Notes: a model not told the origin generated them from the letters alone. DNA of 64,000 nucleotides from Sva-07 sp963752815 (GCA_963752815.1 CAVVZI010000019.1:124001-188000); one strand, 5' to 3'. Positions 28,789-38,057 are shown, numbered from the stretch's first letter. Made by a program: numbers and translations.

Positions 28789-29636
28789 GCCAGGCTCCGC
28801 AGTCGGGTCGCCACGTCGGCGGGGTCGACGGGGTTGAAGTACTCCTCGCACGCCGTCTCCGCCGCGGCGATGAAGCGGGGCACGCCGGCCGATCGCCACG
28901 GCGACACGATCTCGATGTTGAACCACGGTGACGTGTCGCCGTCCCACGCCGTCGGTGCCTGGTTGAGCCACATCATGTACGGCAGCGGGCGATCGTAGAA
29001 CCGGTCGAGGCGGGCGAAGAGGTCGACGAGTGTCGCCGCGAGTCCGTCGCGCTGGTCGTCGTCGGCCGCGACGAGGTCGGGGATCTCCACGTCGGGAGCG
29101 ACGGACAGCGAGATCGGGTGGACGGGAGCGAACTGGGCCCAGACGCGCCAACCACGATCGGCCAGCACCAGGCGCTCACCGGGTTCGGCCTCGGGGCGCC
29201 AGCCGGCGGTGAGCAGGCGGTGCGGGCGGCTCGGGACGTGGTCGTAGGCGTAGATCTGGCCGTGGGGATGCGAGATCGTGGCCCCGACCTCGGCGCCCCG
29301 GTTCTCGAACACGAGCACGTACTCCGCACCCGCCGCACGCAACGCGGCGGTGCGTTCCGCCCACAGGTCGATCACCCGCCGGACGCCGATGGCACCGATC
29401 GAGGCGAACGTCGCGTCGTGCTCCGGCGTGTACAGCACGACCTCGCACCGGCCCTCGCCGAGCGCCGGCCAACGGTTCGGGAACGATCGCACGTCGTACG
29501 GCTCCGGCGCTTCGAGGCCGCCGACGCAGAACGGACATCCCGTGCTCGGCAGGTTCGGCCTCGCCTGGCGCGACGCGACGACGTGCACCACCGTGCCGAG
29601 GTAGGGGTCGGTGTGCGTCGATCCGTGTTCGGTCAC
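28785..29636 (-). CDS. galT: Galactose-1-phosphate uridylyltransferase
   Basis: HIT-superfamily nucleotidyltransferase, 283 residues from GTG 29636. Zinc-site CPFC and the active-site HPHGQIYAY (nucleophilic histidine in HPH) are present, together with PNRWPAL, VLVFENRGAEVGATISHPHG, and a second histidine-rich block near WFNIEIVSPWRSAG. An in-frame ATG at 29702 is rejected because it overlaps the start codon of the divergent SDR gene and would leave no promoter. The GTG start gives a usual GalT beginning (DPYLGTVVHVVASRQARPN). Upstream of galK. Confidence 0.93.
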   Translation of the reverse strand: MTEHGSTHTDPYLGTVVHVVASRQARPNLPSTGCPFCVGGLEAPEPYDVRSFPNRWPALGEGRCEVVLYTPEHDATFASIGAIGVRRVIDLWAERTAALRAAGAEYVLVFENRGAEVGATISHPHGQIYAYDHVPSRPHRLLTAGWRPEAEPGERLVLADRGWRVWAQFAPVHPISLSVAPDVEIPDLVAADDDQRDGLAATLVDLFARLDRFYDRPLPYMMWLNQAPTAWDGDTSPWFNIEIVSPWRSAGVPRFIAAAETACEEYFNPVDPADVATRLRSLA

Positions 29637-29700
29637 AGCGTGGATGCTGCCACGTCGCACGGCGGCTGGTTGGAGTTCGGTGGCGGGTACGGTCGCAGCC

Positions 29701-30480
29701 ATGAGCGAGAGGACTTCGACCAGCCTGGACGATCATCGGGCCGTGGTCACCGGCGCCGGACAGGGTGTGGGCCGGGCGATCGCACTCGAGCTCGCGGCGG
29801 GTGGTGCCCATGTGTTCGTGAACGACCTCGACGGTGAACGGGCCGACGCTGTGGCCGCCGAGATCCGGGACGCCGGAGGCCACGCCGAACCGGCCGCGTT
29901 CGACGTGACCGATCATGCCGCCGTCGCGGCGGTGCTCGCTGGGTCCGGCGTCGACATCGTCGTGAACAACGCGGGCAACGCCGGCGCGAACGCCTCGATG
30001 GCGATGGCGTCGTTCGTCGACACCAACCCTGGCGACTGGCAGCCGTATCTCGCCGTCAACCTGCTCGGCGTGATGCACTGCGCCCACGCCGCGCTGCCGG
30101 GGATGATCGAGGCAGGCTGGGGGCGCATCGTGACGATCGTGTCCGACGCCGGCCGGGTGGGCGAGTCGGGCATGGCGGCCTACGGAGCGGCCAAGGCCGG
30201 CGCGGCCGGCTTCACCCGCGGGCTGGCCATGGAGGTGGGACGTCACGGGATCACCGCCAACGCGGTGTCGCTCGGCACGATGCGCACGCCGATGACCGAG
30301 GCGCTGTGGAGCGATGGCGACCCGGACCGGCAGCGGGCGATCCTGCGGCGCTACGCGATCCGTCGTCCCGGCGAACCCGAGGATGTGGCCGGCATCGTGG
30401 CGTTCCTGTGTTCACCGGCGGCGTCGTGGATCACGGGTCAGACGTATCCCGTGAACGGCGGCAGTTCGTTCGCGCTCTGA
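29701..30480 (+). CDS. SDR family oxidoreductase
   Basis: Intact 259-residue classical SDR. Cofactor loop TGAGQGVGRA, NNAGN, catalytic YGAAKAG (YxxxK) after IVSDAGRVGESGMAA, and the FabG-like end AVSLGTMRTPM with SWITGQTYPVNGGSSFAL. Divergent from galT with only 64 bases between starts. Resembles 3-oxoacyl-ACP reductase-like dehydrogenases; substrate unknown. Confidence 0.88.
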   Translation: MSERTSTSLDDHRAVVTGAGQGVGRAIALELAAGGAHVFVNDLDGERADAVAAEIRDAGGHAEPAAFDVTDHAAVAAVLAGSGVDIVVNNAGNAGANASMAMASFVDTNPGDWQPYLAVNLLGVMHCAHAALPGMIEAGWGRIVTIVSDAGRVGESGMAAYGAAKAGAAGFTRGLAMEVGRHGITANAVSLGTMRTPMTEALWSDGDPDRQRAILRRYAIRRPGEPEDVAGIVAFLCSPAASWITGQTYPVNGGSSFAL

Positions 30481-30510
30481 CGGTCGATCCGGCCTCCCCA
30501 CCCCGGAAGC

Positions 30511-30549
30511 GATGGCGATGTAGGGCGCCATTGACCCGACATCGCCATC
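30511..30549 (+). terminator. Hairpin after the SDR gene
   Basis: Perfect 11-base arms GATGGCGATGT and ACATCGCCATC enclose 17 bases. It lies 31 bases after the SDR stop and before the next SDR gene, so it probably ends the first transcript. No T-run. Confidence 0.6.
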
Positions 30550-30574
30550 ACCTCGGCCCGCGTACTGTCGTGTC

Positions 30575-31317
30575 ATGGATCGATTCGAAGGACGCACCGC
30601 GGTCGTGACCGGAGCGGCGAGCGGCATCGGCCTGGCCGTTGCCGAGGCGCTCGCCGCGGAGGGCATGCAGGTGGTGATGACCGACATCGATGCGGTTCGC
30701 TCGACGGTCACGTCACGCGTCTGCGCGACTCGGGCGCGACGGTGCATCCGATCGTGGTCGACGTCCGCGATCCGGACGCGGTCGACGCCGCCGGTGAGGC
30801 GGCCGTGGAGCTGTTCGGCGGTCTGCACGTCGCGGTCAACAACGCCGGCATCGTCAATCGGGGTTACTCGTGGGAGCTCGGTCTCGACGAGTGGCATCGC
30901 GTGCTCGACGTGAACCTGTGGGGCGTGATCCACGGTGTGCGGGCGTTCGTGCCGCGCATCCTGGCCACCGGCGAGGAGGGCCACGTCGTGAACGTCGCCT
31001 CGATGGCGGCGGTGCAGGCGGTCGACCGGCTCGGGCCGTACACCGTGGCCAAGCACGGCGTGCTCGGGCTGTCCGACGTGCTGCGGCTGGAGATGCGTTC
31101 GATCGGCGCGCCGGTCGGGGTGAGCGTCGTGATGCCCGGGATGATCCGCACCGGCCTCAACCCGATCGGCACCGTGGAGTCGTCGACCGTCGCGGCGAAC
31201 ATCGTCGATGCCATCCGTAACGGTCGCGACTACGTGTTCACCGACGACCACCACGCCGAAGCGGTCGAGGCCCGGCTGCGGGCGATCATCGCCGCGCGCG
31301 ACGACGTGATCGGGTAG
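30575..31317 (+). CDS. SDR family oxidoreductase, one frameshift
   Basis: About 247 residues. N-terminal TGAASGIGLAVAEALAAEGM, cofactor acid in MTDIDA, then a break near 30697. After it come LDGHVTRLRDSGATVHPIVVDVRD, NNAGIVNRGYSWELGLDEWH, YTVAKHGVLGLSDVLRLEM (YxxxK) and VVMPGMIRTGLNPIG. Start chosen at the ATG directly following a weak AG-rich site. Convergent with the alcohol dehydrogenase gene. The second SDR in a row, so duplication with divergence is possible. Confidence 0.85.
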
Positions 31318-31345
31318 GCCGTCGACGCCCGTCGACGCTCGACAC

Positions 31346-32281
31346 TCACGGTTCGATGACGACGCGGATCGGGCGGGCGCTGCGATCACCAGCGACGCGG
31401 AACGCCTCGACCGCGTCCTCGATCGGGAAGCGGTGGGTGATCACGGTGCGGGCGATCTCGGGATCGGCGGCGAGCATCGCCACCGCGTCCTCCATCTCGC
31501 GTCGCCCGTCGTGCGCGCAGTAGCCGAGCGACGGCAGCAGGCGTGCCTCGCGGTGGAACAGCGGGCTCCAGTTGACGTCGACCGACCCGACGTGCACGCC
31601 GAGCACGACGACCGTCCCGTGCGATCCGACCAGGTCGACCGCGCGGGAGAGGCTCTCGACCGTGCCGGCGGCCTCGACGACGACGTCGTAGAGACCGTCC
31701 GTGCCGACCGGGACGCCGAGGCGCTCGGCCGCCTCGATCTGGAATCGGTGGCGAGCCTCCAGCGCGATGTCGGTGACGCCCATGCGGCGGGCACCGGCGG
31801 CGGCGAGCAACCCGAGCGCGCCGGCTCCGACGATGGCGACCCGGGTGTTCGGGCCCGCGCCGGCGAGGCGGAGGGCGTGCCACGCGACGGTCGCCGGCTC
31901 GACGATCGAGGCGTCGCGCACGTCGAGGCCGGTCGGCAGCGTGATCAGCCGGCCGGCGGGTGCGAGGAACTGTTCGCTCATCCCGCCGTCGGTCGTGATG
32001 CCGAGCGCCCGTTGGGGATGGGTCGGGCAGAGGTTGTACCGGCCGAGCAGGCACTCGGGGCATTCCATGCAGCCGTACATCGCCTCGACGACGACCGGGG
32101 TTCCGTCGGCACGGACACCGGCCAACTCGTGGCCGAGGATCTTCGTCGTGCCGTAACGCAGGTACAGCAGGTCGGACGCGCAGACGCTCGTGGCCCGCAT
32201 GTCGATCAGTTCACCGGAACCCGGTGGCTCCTCGAGTCGGTCGACGACGACACCACCGTCTGCCCCGCGCACTGCCTTCAT
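31346..32281 (-). CDS. Zinc-type alcohol dehydrogenase (MDR family)
   Basis: Medium-chain dehydrogenase/reductase, 311 residues. Catalytic zinc ligands are a Cys in SVCASD and the GHELAG histidine. The structural-zinc cysteines are CMECPECLLGRYNLC, all four present. The Rossmann loop is VAIVGAGALGLLAAAGA, with cofactor acid in ALEARH. Slightly short for the family because the loop between the two zinc regions is trimmed. A single-gene unit, with the strong hairpin at 32329 upstream and the convergent SDR downstream. Oxidises a sugar alcohol or secondary alcohol; substrate not deducible. Confidence 0.9.
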   Translation of the reverse strand: MKAVRGADGGVVVDRLEEPPGSGELIDMRATSVCASDLLYLRYGTTKILGHELAGVRADGTPVVVEAMYGCMECPECLLGRYNLCPTHPQRALGITTDGGMSEQFLAPAGRLITLPTGLDVRDASIVEPATVAWHALRLAGAGPNTRVAIVGAGALGLLAAAGARRMGVTDIALEARHRFQIEAAERLGVPVGTDGLYDVVVEAAGTVESLSRAVDLVGSHGTVVVLGVHVGSVDVNWSPLFHREARLLPSLGYCAHDGRREMEDAVAMLAADPEIARTVITHRFPIEDAVEAFRVAGDRSARPIRVVIEP

Positions 32282-32328
32282 TCACGCCACGCTACGACGT
32301 CCCGCCCCCAGCCTCCCAGCCCCGCAGC

Positions 32329-32386
32329 CCACGTTTGCGTCGGGATTTCCGCGACCCGCCTCTCGGAAATCCCGACGCAAACGTGG
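32329..32386 (-). terminator. Perfect 23-base inverted repeat
   Basis: Left arm 32329-32351 and right arm 32364-32386 are exact reverse complements over 23 bases, joined by a 12-base loop. The left arm starts CCACGTTTGCGTCGG and the right arm ends GACGCAAACGTGG. It lies between the stop of the leftward CoA ligase (32430) and the next leftward gene start (32281), the right place for a terminator. The stem is much longer than normal, so a REP-like repeat is an alternative. Confidence 0.7.
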
Positions 32387-32399
32387 AATGACGGGCAGT

Positions 32400-32423
32400 G
32401 ACGGGGACGGGGACGGGGACGGG
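32400..32423. repeat. Hexanucleotide repeat (GACGGG)4
   Basis: Four exact GACGGG units lie between the inverted repeat and the stop of the CoA-ligase gene. No function is evident; probably slippage. Confidence 0.8.
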
Positions 32424-32429
32424 CAGCGA

Positions 32430-33986
32430 TCACACGGGTGGGGCGAGGAGTTGCTCGCGCAGTTTGAAGCGCTGGATCTTGCCGGTGGCGGTCTTCGGCA
32501 GTTCGTCAACGGTGAACAGCTGACGCGGGCGCTTGAACGACGCCATGTGCTCGCGGCAGTGCGCGTCGACCGACGCGGGATCGATGCTGTGCCCGCTGCG
32601 CGCGACGACGAACGCGACGGCCTCCTCGAGCCCCTGTTGGTTGCGCACACCCACGACGGCGGCCTCGAGCACGTCGGGGTGACCGACGATCGTCGCCTCG
32701 ACCTCGGCCGGCGAGACCCAGATGCCACCGGCTTTGATCATGTCGTTGTTCCGTCCGAGGAACGTCCAGGTGTCGTTCTCGGAGCGGATGTACACGTCGC
32801 CGGTCCGCAGCCATCCTTCGGGTCTGAACGCCGCGGCCGACGCCTCGGGGCGACACCAGTAACCGCTCGCGGTGGACGGACCACGCACGTGGAGGTATCC
32901 GGGGCGGTCCGGTTCCGTGACGTCGTGGTCGTCGTCGTCGAGCAACTTCGCCTCGTATCCGTCGACCACCCAACCGCTCGAGCCGGGTTCCTGTCGGTCG
33001 AGACGGTTGGACAGGAAGATGTGCAGCGCCTCGGTCGACCCGATGCCGTCGAGCACGGGGAAGCCGAACCGTTCGGACAGCCGGCGTTGGAGATCGGCGG
33101 GGAGCGCCTCACCCGCGGTCACGCCGGCGCGCACCGAAGCGAACGCGGCGGGTTCGATGTCGGCGTCGAGAATGCCGGCGACGAAACCGGGCACGGCGAA
33201 GAACAGTGTGGGCGCCTCGGCGGCGGCGAGTTGACCGATCGCCGCCGGTGTCGGTCGCTCGGGGTGGAGGATGACGGTGGCGCCTGCCCCGAAGGGGAAC
33301 GTGAGCGAGTTGCCCAGTCCGTAGGCGAAGAACAACTTGGCGACCGACAGGAACCGGTCGGTGGGCGTGACCTCGAGCACCGTCCGGGCGTAGGTGTCGA
33401 AGGTCGCCTGCATGTTGCCGTGCGTGTGCATGACCCCCTTCGACAACCCGGTGGTGCCGGACGAGTACAGCCAGAACGCCGACGATTCCGCCGTGGTGTC
33501 GGCCGCCGGCATCTCGGTGTCGTCGGTGAACGCCGTCCACTTCTCGACGTGGTCGGGCGATGCATCGTGTGCGCCGTCGTCGGAATCGTCGACGTGGACG
33601 ACACGGATCGAATCGAGCGCCGACCGCACCGGTTCGACGACGTGGAGGTACTCGGTCGAGACGACGAGCCCGCTCGCCTGCGCGTCGGCGACGATCGAGG
33701 CGACGTCGGAGCCGGTGAGCATGGTCGAGATCGGAACGGCGACGACGCCGCTGCGCATGCAGCCGAGGATCCAGGCGATCATCTCGGGGGAGTCGTTCAT
33801 CACGATCACCACCCGCTGGTCGCGGACCACGCCGATGTCGGCGAGCGCGCGCTGGACCCGCCACACGAGGCGCTGCACGGCGCCGTACGACACGTCCTGG
33901 CCGCGGTACCGGACCGCGACGTTGTCGGCCAATCCCGTCGCGATGTTGCGATCGAGCAGCCAGCTCGCCGCGTTGTACGTCTCCAT
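32430..33986 (-). CDS. Benzoate-CoA ligase family protein
   Basis: Intact 518-residue AMP-forming ligase of the benzoate-CoA ligase type, expected to make benzoyl-CoA from benzoate, ATP and CoA. Diagnostic features: LYSSGTTGLSKGVMHTHGNMQATFDTYAR nucleotide loop region, FLSVAKLFFAYGLGNSLTFPF, GIGSTEALHIFLSN, and WLRTGDVY with GRNNDMIKAGGIWVSP. The C-terminal lysine lies in PKTATGKIQRFKLRE. It follows boxB with a 23-base gap, so ligase, epoxidase and lyase form one operon. Could also accept 2-aminobenzoate or fluorobenzoates, as family members do. Confidence 0.92.
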   Translation of the reverse strand: METYNAASWLLDRNIATGLADNVAVRYRGQDVSYGAVQRLVWRVQRALADIGVVRDQRVVIVMNDSPEMIAWILGCMRSGVVAVPISTMLTGSDVASIVADAQASGLVVSTEYLHVVEPVRSALDSIRVVHVDDSDDGAHDASPDHVEKWTAFTDDTEMPAADTTAESSAFWLYSSGTTGLSKGVMHTHGNMQATFDTYARTVLEVTPTDRFLSVAKLFFAYGLGNSLTFPFGAGATVILHPERPTPAAIGQLAAAEAPTLFFAVPGFVAGILDADIEPAAFASVRAGVTAGEALPADLQRRLSERFGFPVLDGIGSTEALHIFLSNRLDRQEPGSSGWVVDGYEAKLLDDDDHDVTEPDRPGYLHVRGPSTASGYWCRPEASAAAFRPEGWLRTGDVYIRSENDTWTFLGRNNDMIKAGGIWVSPAEVEATIVGHPDVLEAAVVGVRNQQGLEEAVAFVVARSGHSIDPASVDAHCREHMASFKRPRQLFTVDELPKTATGKIQRFKLREQLLAPPV

Positions 33987-34009
33987 GTCGTGCCCCCGTC
34001 TTGGCTTGC

Positions 34010-35431
34010 CTACAGCCGTACGTATTCGTAGTCGACCGGTTTGGCGTGGATGCCGTTGGACGGTGGAGCGACCCAGCCCGCGACCTTGCCCCGTTCGTGC
34101 ACACCGACCATCAGCGAGCCGATGAACTCGGCGTCACGGCTCGACGGCAGCCAGCGGTCGATGTTCGCCTCCCACTCGGCCTCGCTCACGAGCCGTCCGT
34201 CCGGGCTCACGCGCGATCCGCTGAACGTCCCCACGTTGCGGTGGAAACCCACGTGCGGCAGCGCCAAGGCCTTGCCCACTCCGGCGAGGGCGCGGTTCCA
34301 CCGGTCGACGCCCTTCTGGCAGTCGGCCGTGTAGTCGTCGCGCAGCGTCTCGTTGAGCGCCGCCAGCTCGGCGACCTCGCGGGTGGTGATCAGACCATCG
34401 GCGACCAGGGGGACCAAGCGCTTCGAGTCGCGCAGCCGGTGGTCGTCGTCTCGACGTTCCTCCTGGAAGCGACCCTTCAGCCCGGCCCCGAAGTAGTTGG
34501 CCGCGTTGGTCGACGTTTCCGCCCCGAAGAGATCGAGCGACAACGAGTAGTGGAGGTTGAGATAGCGCTGCAGGGTGTCGACGTCGATCCCGCCGTAGGG
34601 GCGGATGTCGTCGGTGTCGTGTTGCTTCATCAACTCGACGGTCCGTTCCACGACGCGGCCGATGCCCGAGGCACCCACGAACATGTGGTGCGCCTCCTCC
34701 TTCAGCATGAAATCGCACGTTCGACTCAGTGGATCGAACGCTGACTCGCGCAGCGAGGCGAGCTGGAACTTGCCGTCGCGGTCGGTGAAGTACGTGAAGA
34801 AGAAGAACGACAGCCAGTCCGGCGTCGGTTCGTTGAACGCGCCGAGGATGCGCGGGTGATCGACGTCGCCCGAGTGGCGTTCGAGCATCTCGTCGGCCTC
34901 GTCGCGCCCGTCGGCGCCGAAGTACCGGTGCAGGAGGTACACCATCGCCCAGAGGTGACGGCCCTCCTCGACGTTGATCTGGAACAGGTTCCGCAGGTCG
35001 TACAACGACGGCGCGGTCATGCACAGCGCCCGTTGCTGTTCGACCGACGCCGGCTCGGTGTCGCCCTGCACCACGATGAGGCGGCGCAGCTCGGAGCGGT
35101 ACGCCCCCGGCACCTCCTGCCACACCGCCTCGCCGCGGGCGTCACCGAAGGCGATCGTGCGATCCGGCGTGGGCTCGGCGAGGAAGATCCCCCAGCGGTA
35201 GTCGGGCATCGCGACGTGACCGAAGTTGGCCCATCCCTCCTGGCTCACGGAGGTCGCCGTTCGCAGGTAGACGTCCTTGTCCTGGAAGGCGACCGGGCCC
35301 ATGTCGCGCCACCAGTCGAGGAACCGCGGCTGCCACGTCTCGAGCGCGCGCTGCAGGCGCTTGTCGCCGGCGAGGTCGACGTTGTTCGGGATCTTGGCGT
35401 CGATGTCGACGACGCTCATCTTGTCGGACAT
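34010..35431 (-). CDS. boxB: Benzoyl-CoA 2,3-epoxidase (BoxB)
   Basis: Intact 473-residue diiron monooxygenase that converts benzoyl-CoA to its 2,3-epoxide using O2 and electrons from a BoxA-type reductase. Both diiron-ligand regions are visible: NVEEGRHLWAMVYLL and MLKEEAHHMFVGASG, as ExxH pairs. Family-specific text includes PNNVDLAGDKRLQRALETWQPRFLDWW and FFFFTYFTDRDGKFQL. Start ATG 35431 follows AAGGGTGTGAGCGGC; an inner ATG at 35419 is possible. Lies between boxC and the CoA ligase. No boxA gene is in the window. Confidence 0.95.
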   Translation of the reverse strand: MSDKMSVVDIDAKIPNNVDLAGDKRLQRALETWQPRFLDWWRDMGPVAFQDKDVYLRTATSVSQEGWANFGHVAMPDYRWGIFLAEPTPDRTIAFGDARGEAVWQEVPGAYRSELRRLIVVQGDTEPASVEQQRALCMTAPSLYDLRNLFQINVEEGRHLWAMVYLLHRYFGADGRDEADEMLERHSGDVDHPRILGAFNEPTPDWLSFFFFTYFTDRDGKFQLASLRESAFDPLSRTCDFMLKEEAHHMFVGASGIGRVVERTVELMKQHDTDDIRPYGGIDVDTLQRYLNLHYSLSLDLFGAETSTNAANYFGAGLKGRFQEERRDDDHRLRDSKRLVPLVADGLITTREVAELAALNETLRDDYTADCQKGVDRWNRALAGVGKALALPHVGFHRNVGTFSGSRVSPDGRLVSEAEWEANIDRWLPSSRDAEFIGSLMVGVHERGKVAGWVAPPSNGIHAKPVDYEYVRL

Positions 35432-35448
35432 GCCGCTCACACCCTTCG

Positions 35449-37142
35449 TCACACCCGCTTGGGGTCGTAGTTCGGTCGCGAGCCGGTCCCGAAGCTGCGG
35501 AGTGCACCTTCGGGTCCGACGGCGTTGGGTCGTTGGAAGATCCAGTTCTGCCAGGCCGAGAGCCGGGCGAAGATCTTGGTCTCGATCGTCTCGGGCCCGA
35601 CGAAGCGGAAGTTCGCCTCCATGCCGGTCAGGGCGTCGGGCGAGAAGCTGTTGCGTTCCTCGAGCATCACCCGCACGTCGTCGTCCCAGTCGAGGTCGTC
35701 GAGCGCGAACGTGATGAGTTCGGCGCTCAGCGCGTCCGACGCGAGGAGGTCCTTGCCGATCTGCGCCCGGGCCGTCGTCCAGCGCGTCCTCGCGGCCCCA
35801 GAACCGCGACTCGAGGCGACTCAACCCGTTCGACATGGGGTGCGCGCCGTCGTTCGCGTCGGTGAGACGGATGGTCGGGGCGGGATCGTCCTGGCCGTCC
35901 TGCCCTTCGCGTGTGCCGTCGAACATCAGCGACCGGTCCGCGGCCAGCACCAGCTCGGCGAGGACGCCGGCGAAGCAGCTCGCCGGTTCGATCAGCGTGA
36001 CGAGGGTGCGCGCGGACGCATCGAGTCGCTTCAGCGTGCGCGTCCAGAACAGCCGGGCCTCGCGGACGAGCCAGTGGCCGCTGTCGTTGCCGAACAGGTC
36101 CTCGGCCTGGCAGACCGCTTCGATGCTGCCGCTCGTCGTCAGGACCCACGTGCCGATCTGTGGTTCGTCGAACCGCAGATGGAGGATGGCGTGGTCGAGT
36201 TCGAGCGCCGCCTGAACGATCCATGCGCCGCTGCCGGCGGACGCGAGTTCGTCGCCGGTGACGGGCTGGGAAGTTTCGGGCCCGCGAACGGTGAGTCGGG
36301 CGCACCCGAGCTCGCGGTCGATGTCGACGTCGACGTACGTCGACCGCAGCGTGTCGGCGTCGATCACCGTCGACGACCCGAGTGGCGGCAGCTCGATCCC
36401 GTCCCCAGCGGACGGCCGGTCGGAAGCCTCCGCCCGCGCCACGTGCGTGAGTGGCGACCAGCTCGTCGAAGCTGCTCTTGGGGGCGATCGCGTCCACGAG
36501 CCCCCAGTCGACGGCCTGCTGGCCCTTGATCCCCTCGGTGCGGGTGGCGAAGACGTCGGCCAGGTCGCGGCGGACGAACCGCTTGTCGACGACCCGGGTC
36601 AGCCCGCCGGTGCCCGGGAGGACCGCCAGCAGGGGAACCTCGGGGAGCGAGACGGCCGACGCCCGATCGTCGATCAAGAGGATCTCGTCGCAGGCGAGTG
36701 CGAGTTCGTAGCCGCCCCCAGCGGCGGTGCCGTTCACCGCGGCGATCCACACCTGCTGGGAGTTGGCGGTCGCGTCCTCGATGCCGTTGCGGGTCTCGTT
36801 GGTGAACTTGCAGAAGTTCACCTTGTGTCCGTGCGACGAGGTCGCCAGCATCTGGATGTTGGCCCCGGCGCAGAACACCTTGTCGACGCCGCCGGTCACC
36901 ACGACGCACTTGACCTCCGGGTGACCGAACCGGAGTCGTTGGGCGATGTCGTACAGCTCGATGTCGACGCTGAGGTCGTACGAGTTGAGCTTCAACTCGT
37001 AGTCGTCGCGCAGTCCAGCGTCAGGCGTCACCGCCATCGTCACCGTCGCCACCGGCCCATCGAACGCGAGCCGCCAATGGCGGTAGGAATTCGGATCGAC
37101 CGCAAAGTTGATCGGCAAGTCGATCGGCGCACGTTCGCTCAC
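35449..37142 (-). CDS. boxC: Benzoyl-CoA-dihydrodiol lyase (BoxC), two frameshifts
   Basis: Crotonase-superfamily enzyme of about 564 residues that opens the ring of epoxybenzoyl-CoA hydrate, releasing formate. N-terminal crotonase fold: VKCVVVTGGVDKVFCAGANIQML, AVNGTAAGGGYELALACDEIL (oxyanion-hole glycines) and PLLAVLPGTGGLTRV. The second half has DADTLRSTYVDVDIDREL and SNGLSRLESRFWGREDAL. The family end is LTGMEANFRFVGPETIETKIF, then WQNWIFQRPNAVGPEGAL. Breaks occur near 36445 and 35775. GTG 37142 follows GAAAGGGGGC and a good promoter. Stop at 35449, 18 bases before boxB. Confidence 0.92.
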
Positions 37143-37164
37143 GTTGCCCCCTTTCGCTCCTCTC

Positions 37165-37192
37165 ATTCTACATCTCATTGGTGAATCGTCAA
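37165..37192 (-). promoter_or_regulatory. Sigma-70-type promoter of the box operon
   Basis: On the minus strand, TTGACG (37187-37192), a 16-base spacer and TAGAAT (37165-37170) make the best -35/-10 pair in the window, 22 bases before the boxC start. The spacer and flank contain ATTC/GAAT half-sites (CGATTC ahead, AGAATG behind). PaaX proteins recognise TGATTC-type dyads, so the adjacent PaaX-family regulator may bind here. Confidence 0.65.
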
Positions 37193-37226
37193 GAACATGT
37201 GGAATAAACCGTGCGTGGGGTACGCG

Positions 37227-38057
37227 TCAGCTTCCGTCGATCTCGGCCTTCACGAACCATGCGTTCGCCCACGTTGACCACGCCTCGTGTTTCGTGTCGA
37301 ACAGGCGCTTGGCACGGCGCCCCGGCCAGGCGTCGGGGAGGAGCGAATGGGGGATCTCGGGATCGCTGAACGGGAATCGTCGCCATTCGTGCACCAGCTC
37401 GACGAGCGCGGCGAACCGCTCGTCGGTGGAAGCGGGACGCCGTGGTCCGAACTCGTCGATGAAGCGCGTATAGCGCTCGGCAAGGATGTCGAGATCCCAG
37501 GCGCGGCGGAGGATCTCGGCATCGGGCACGAACGTGCCGGTCTCGGCGAGGAGCACGATGGCATTGTCGCCGAGATCGAGGTCGCGCAGGATCGTGTTCG
37601 CCACCCCCTCGCGCTCGGTGTGCGGCGAGACCGCGATGCCCGCGCCGATGAAGCCGAAGCCGGCGAATCCGAGCCGACTCCGGAGCTGGTGTCGCTTGGG
37701 GCGTTGATCCTCGGGCACCGACGCCAACACGACCAGCCAGCGTTCATCCCACTCGTCGCCGGTGGCACCGAAGCCGTAGATGCGGTCGGTGCCGGTCTTC
37801 AGGAGTTGGGTTCCGGACTCGGTCAGGTGCCAGCGGGTCCGGCGCCCGTGACGCTCGGGGTCGAGCAGACCGTCCTCACTCAGTCGGGCGATCGCCTGGC
37901 GCGCATTCCGTTCGCTCACGCCGATCAACCGGAGGCCGTCCACGATCGTCGACGTCCAGACGGATCCACCGTGGGTCAGGGTGAACTCACCGAGGACGGT
38001 CAGCAGCAGGCTCTTGGCACTGCTGCCCGAGCGAGGACGGAGGACTCGATCCGGCAT
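37227..38057 (-). CDS. PaaX family transcriptional regulator
   Basis: A 276-residue PaaX-type repressor. N-terminal winged helix: SLLLTVLGEFTLTHGGSVWTS, then GVSERNARQAIARLSEDGLL (recognition helix). A central domain has WDERWLVVLASVPEDQR and LGFAGFGFIGAGIAVSPH, and a C-terminal PaaX_C-like domain ends RRAKRLFDTKHEAWS. Characterised PaaX proteins respond to phenylacetyl-CoA; next to boxBC this one probably senses benzoyl-CoA or a relative. Start ATG 38057 is close to its GGGAG, so a GTG 18 bases upstream is possible. Its stop lies 84 bases upstream of the boxC start, in the same direction. Confidence 0.9.
   Translation of the reverse strand: MPDRVLRPRSGSSAKSLLLTVLGEFTLTHGGSVWTSTIVDGLRLIGVSERNARQAIARLSEDGLLDPERHGRRTRWHLTESGTQLLKTGTDRIYGFGATGDEWDERWLVVLASVPEDQRPKRHQLRSRLGFAGFGFIGAGIAVSPHTEREGVANTILRDLDLGDNAIVLLAETGTFVPDAEILRRAWDLDILAERYTRFIDEFGPRRPASTDERFAALVELVHEWRRFPFSDPEIPHSLLPDAWPGRRAKRLFDTKHEAWSTWANAWFVKAEIDGS

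Noticed and set aside
29637..29702. ATG start for galT at 29702
   Set aside because: It would overlap the start codon of the divergent SDR gene and leave no promoter; GTG 29636 gives the family-like N terminus.
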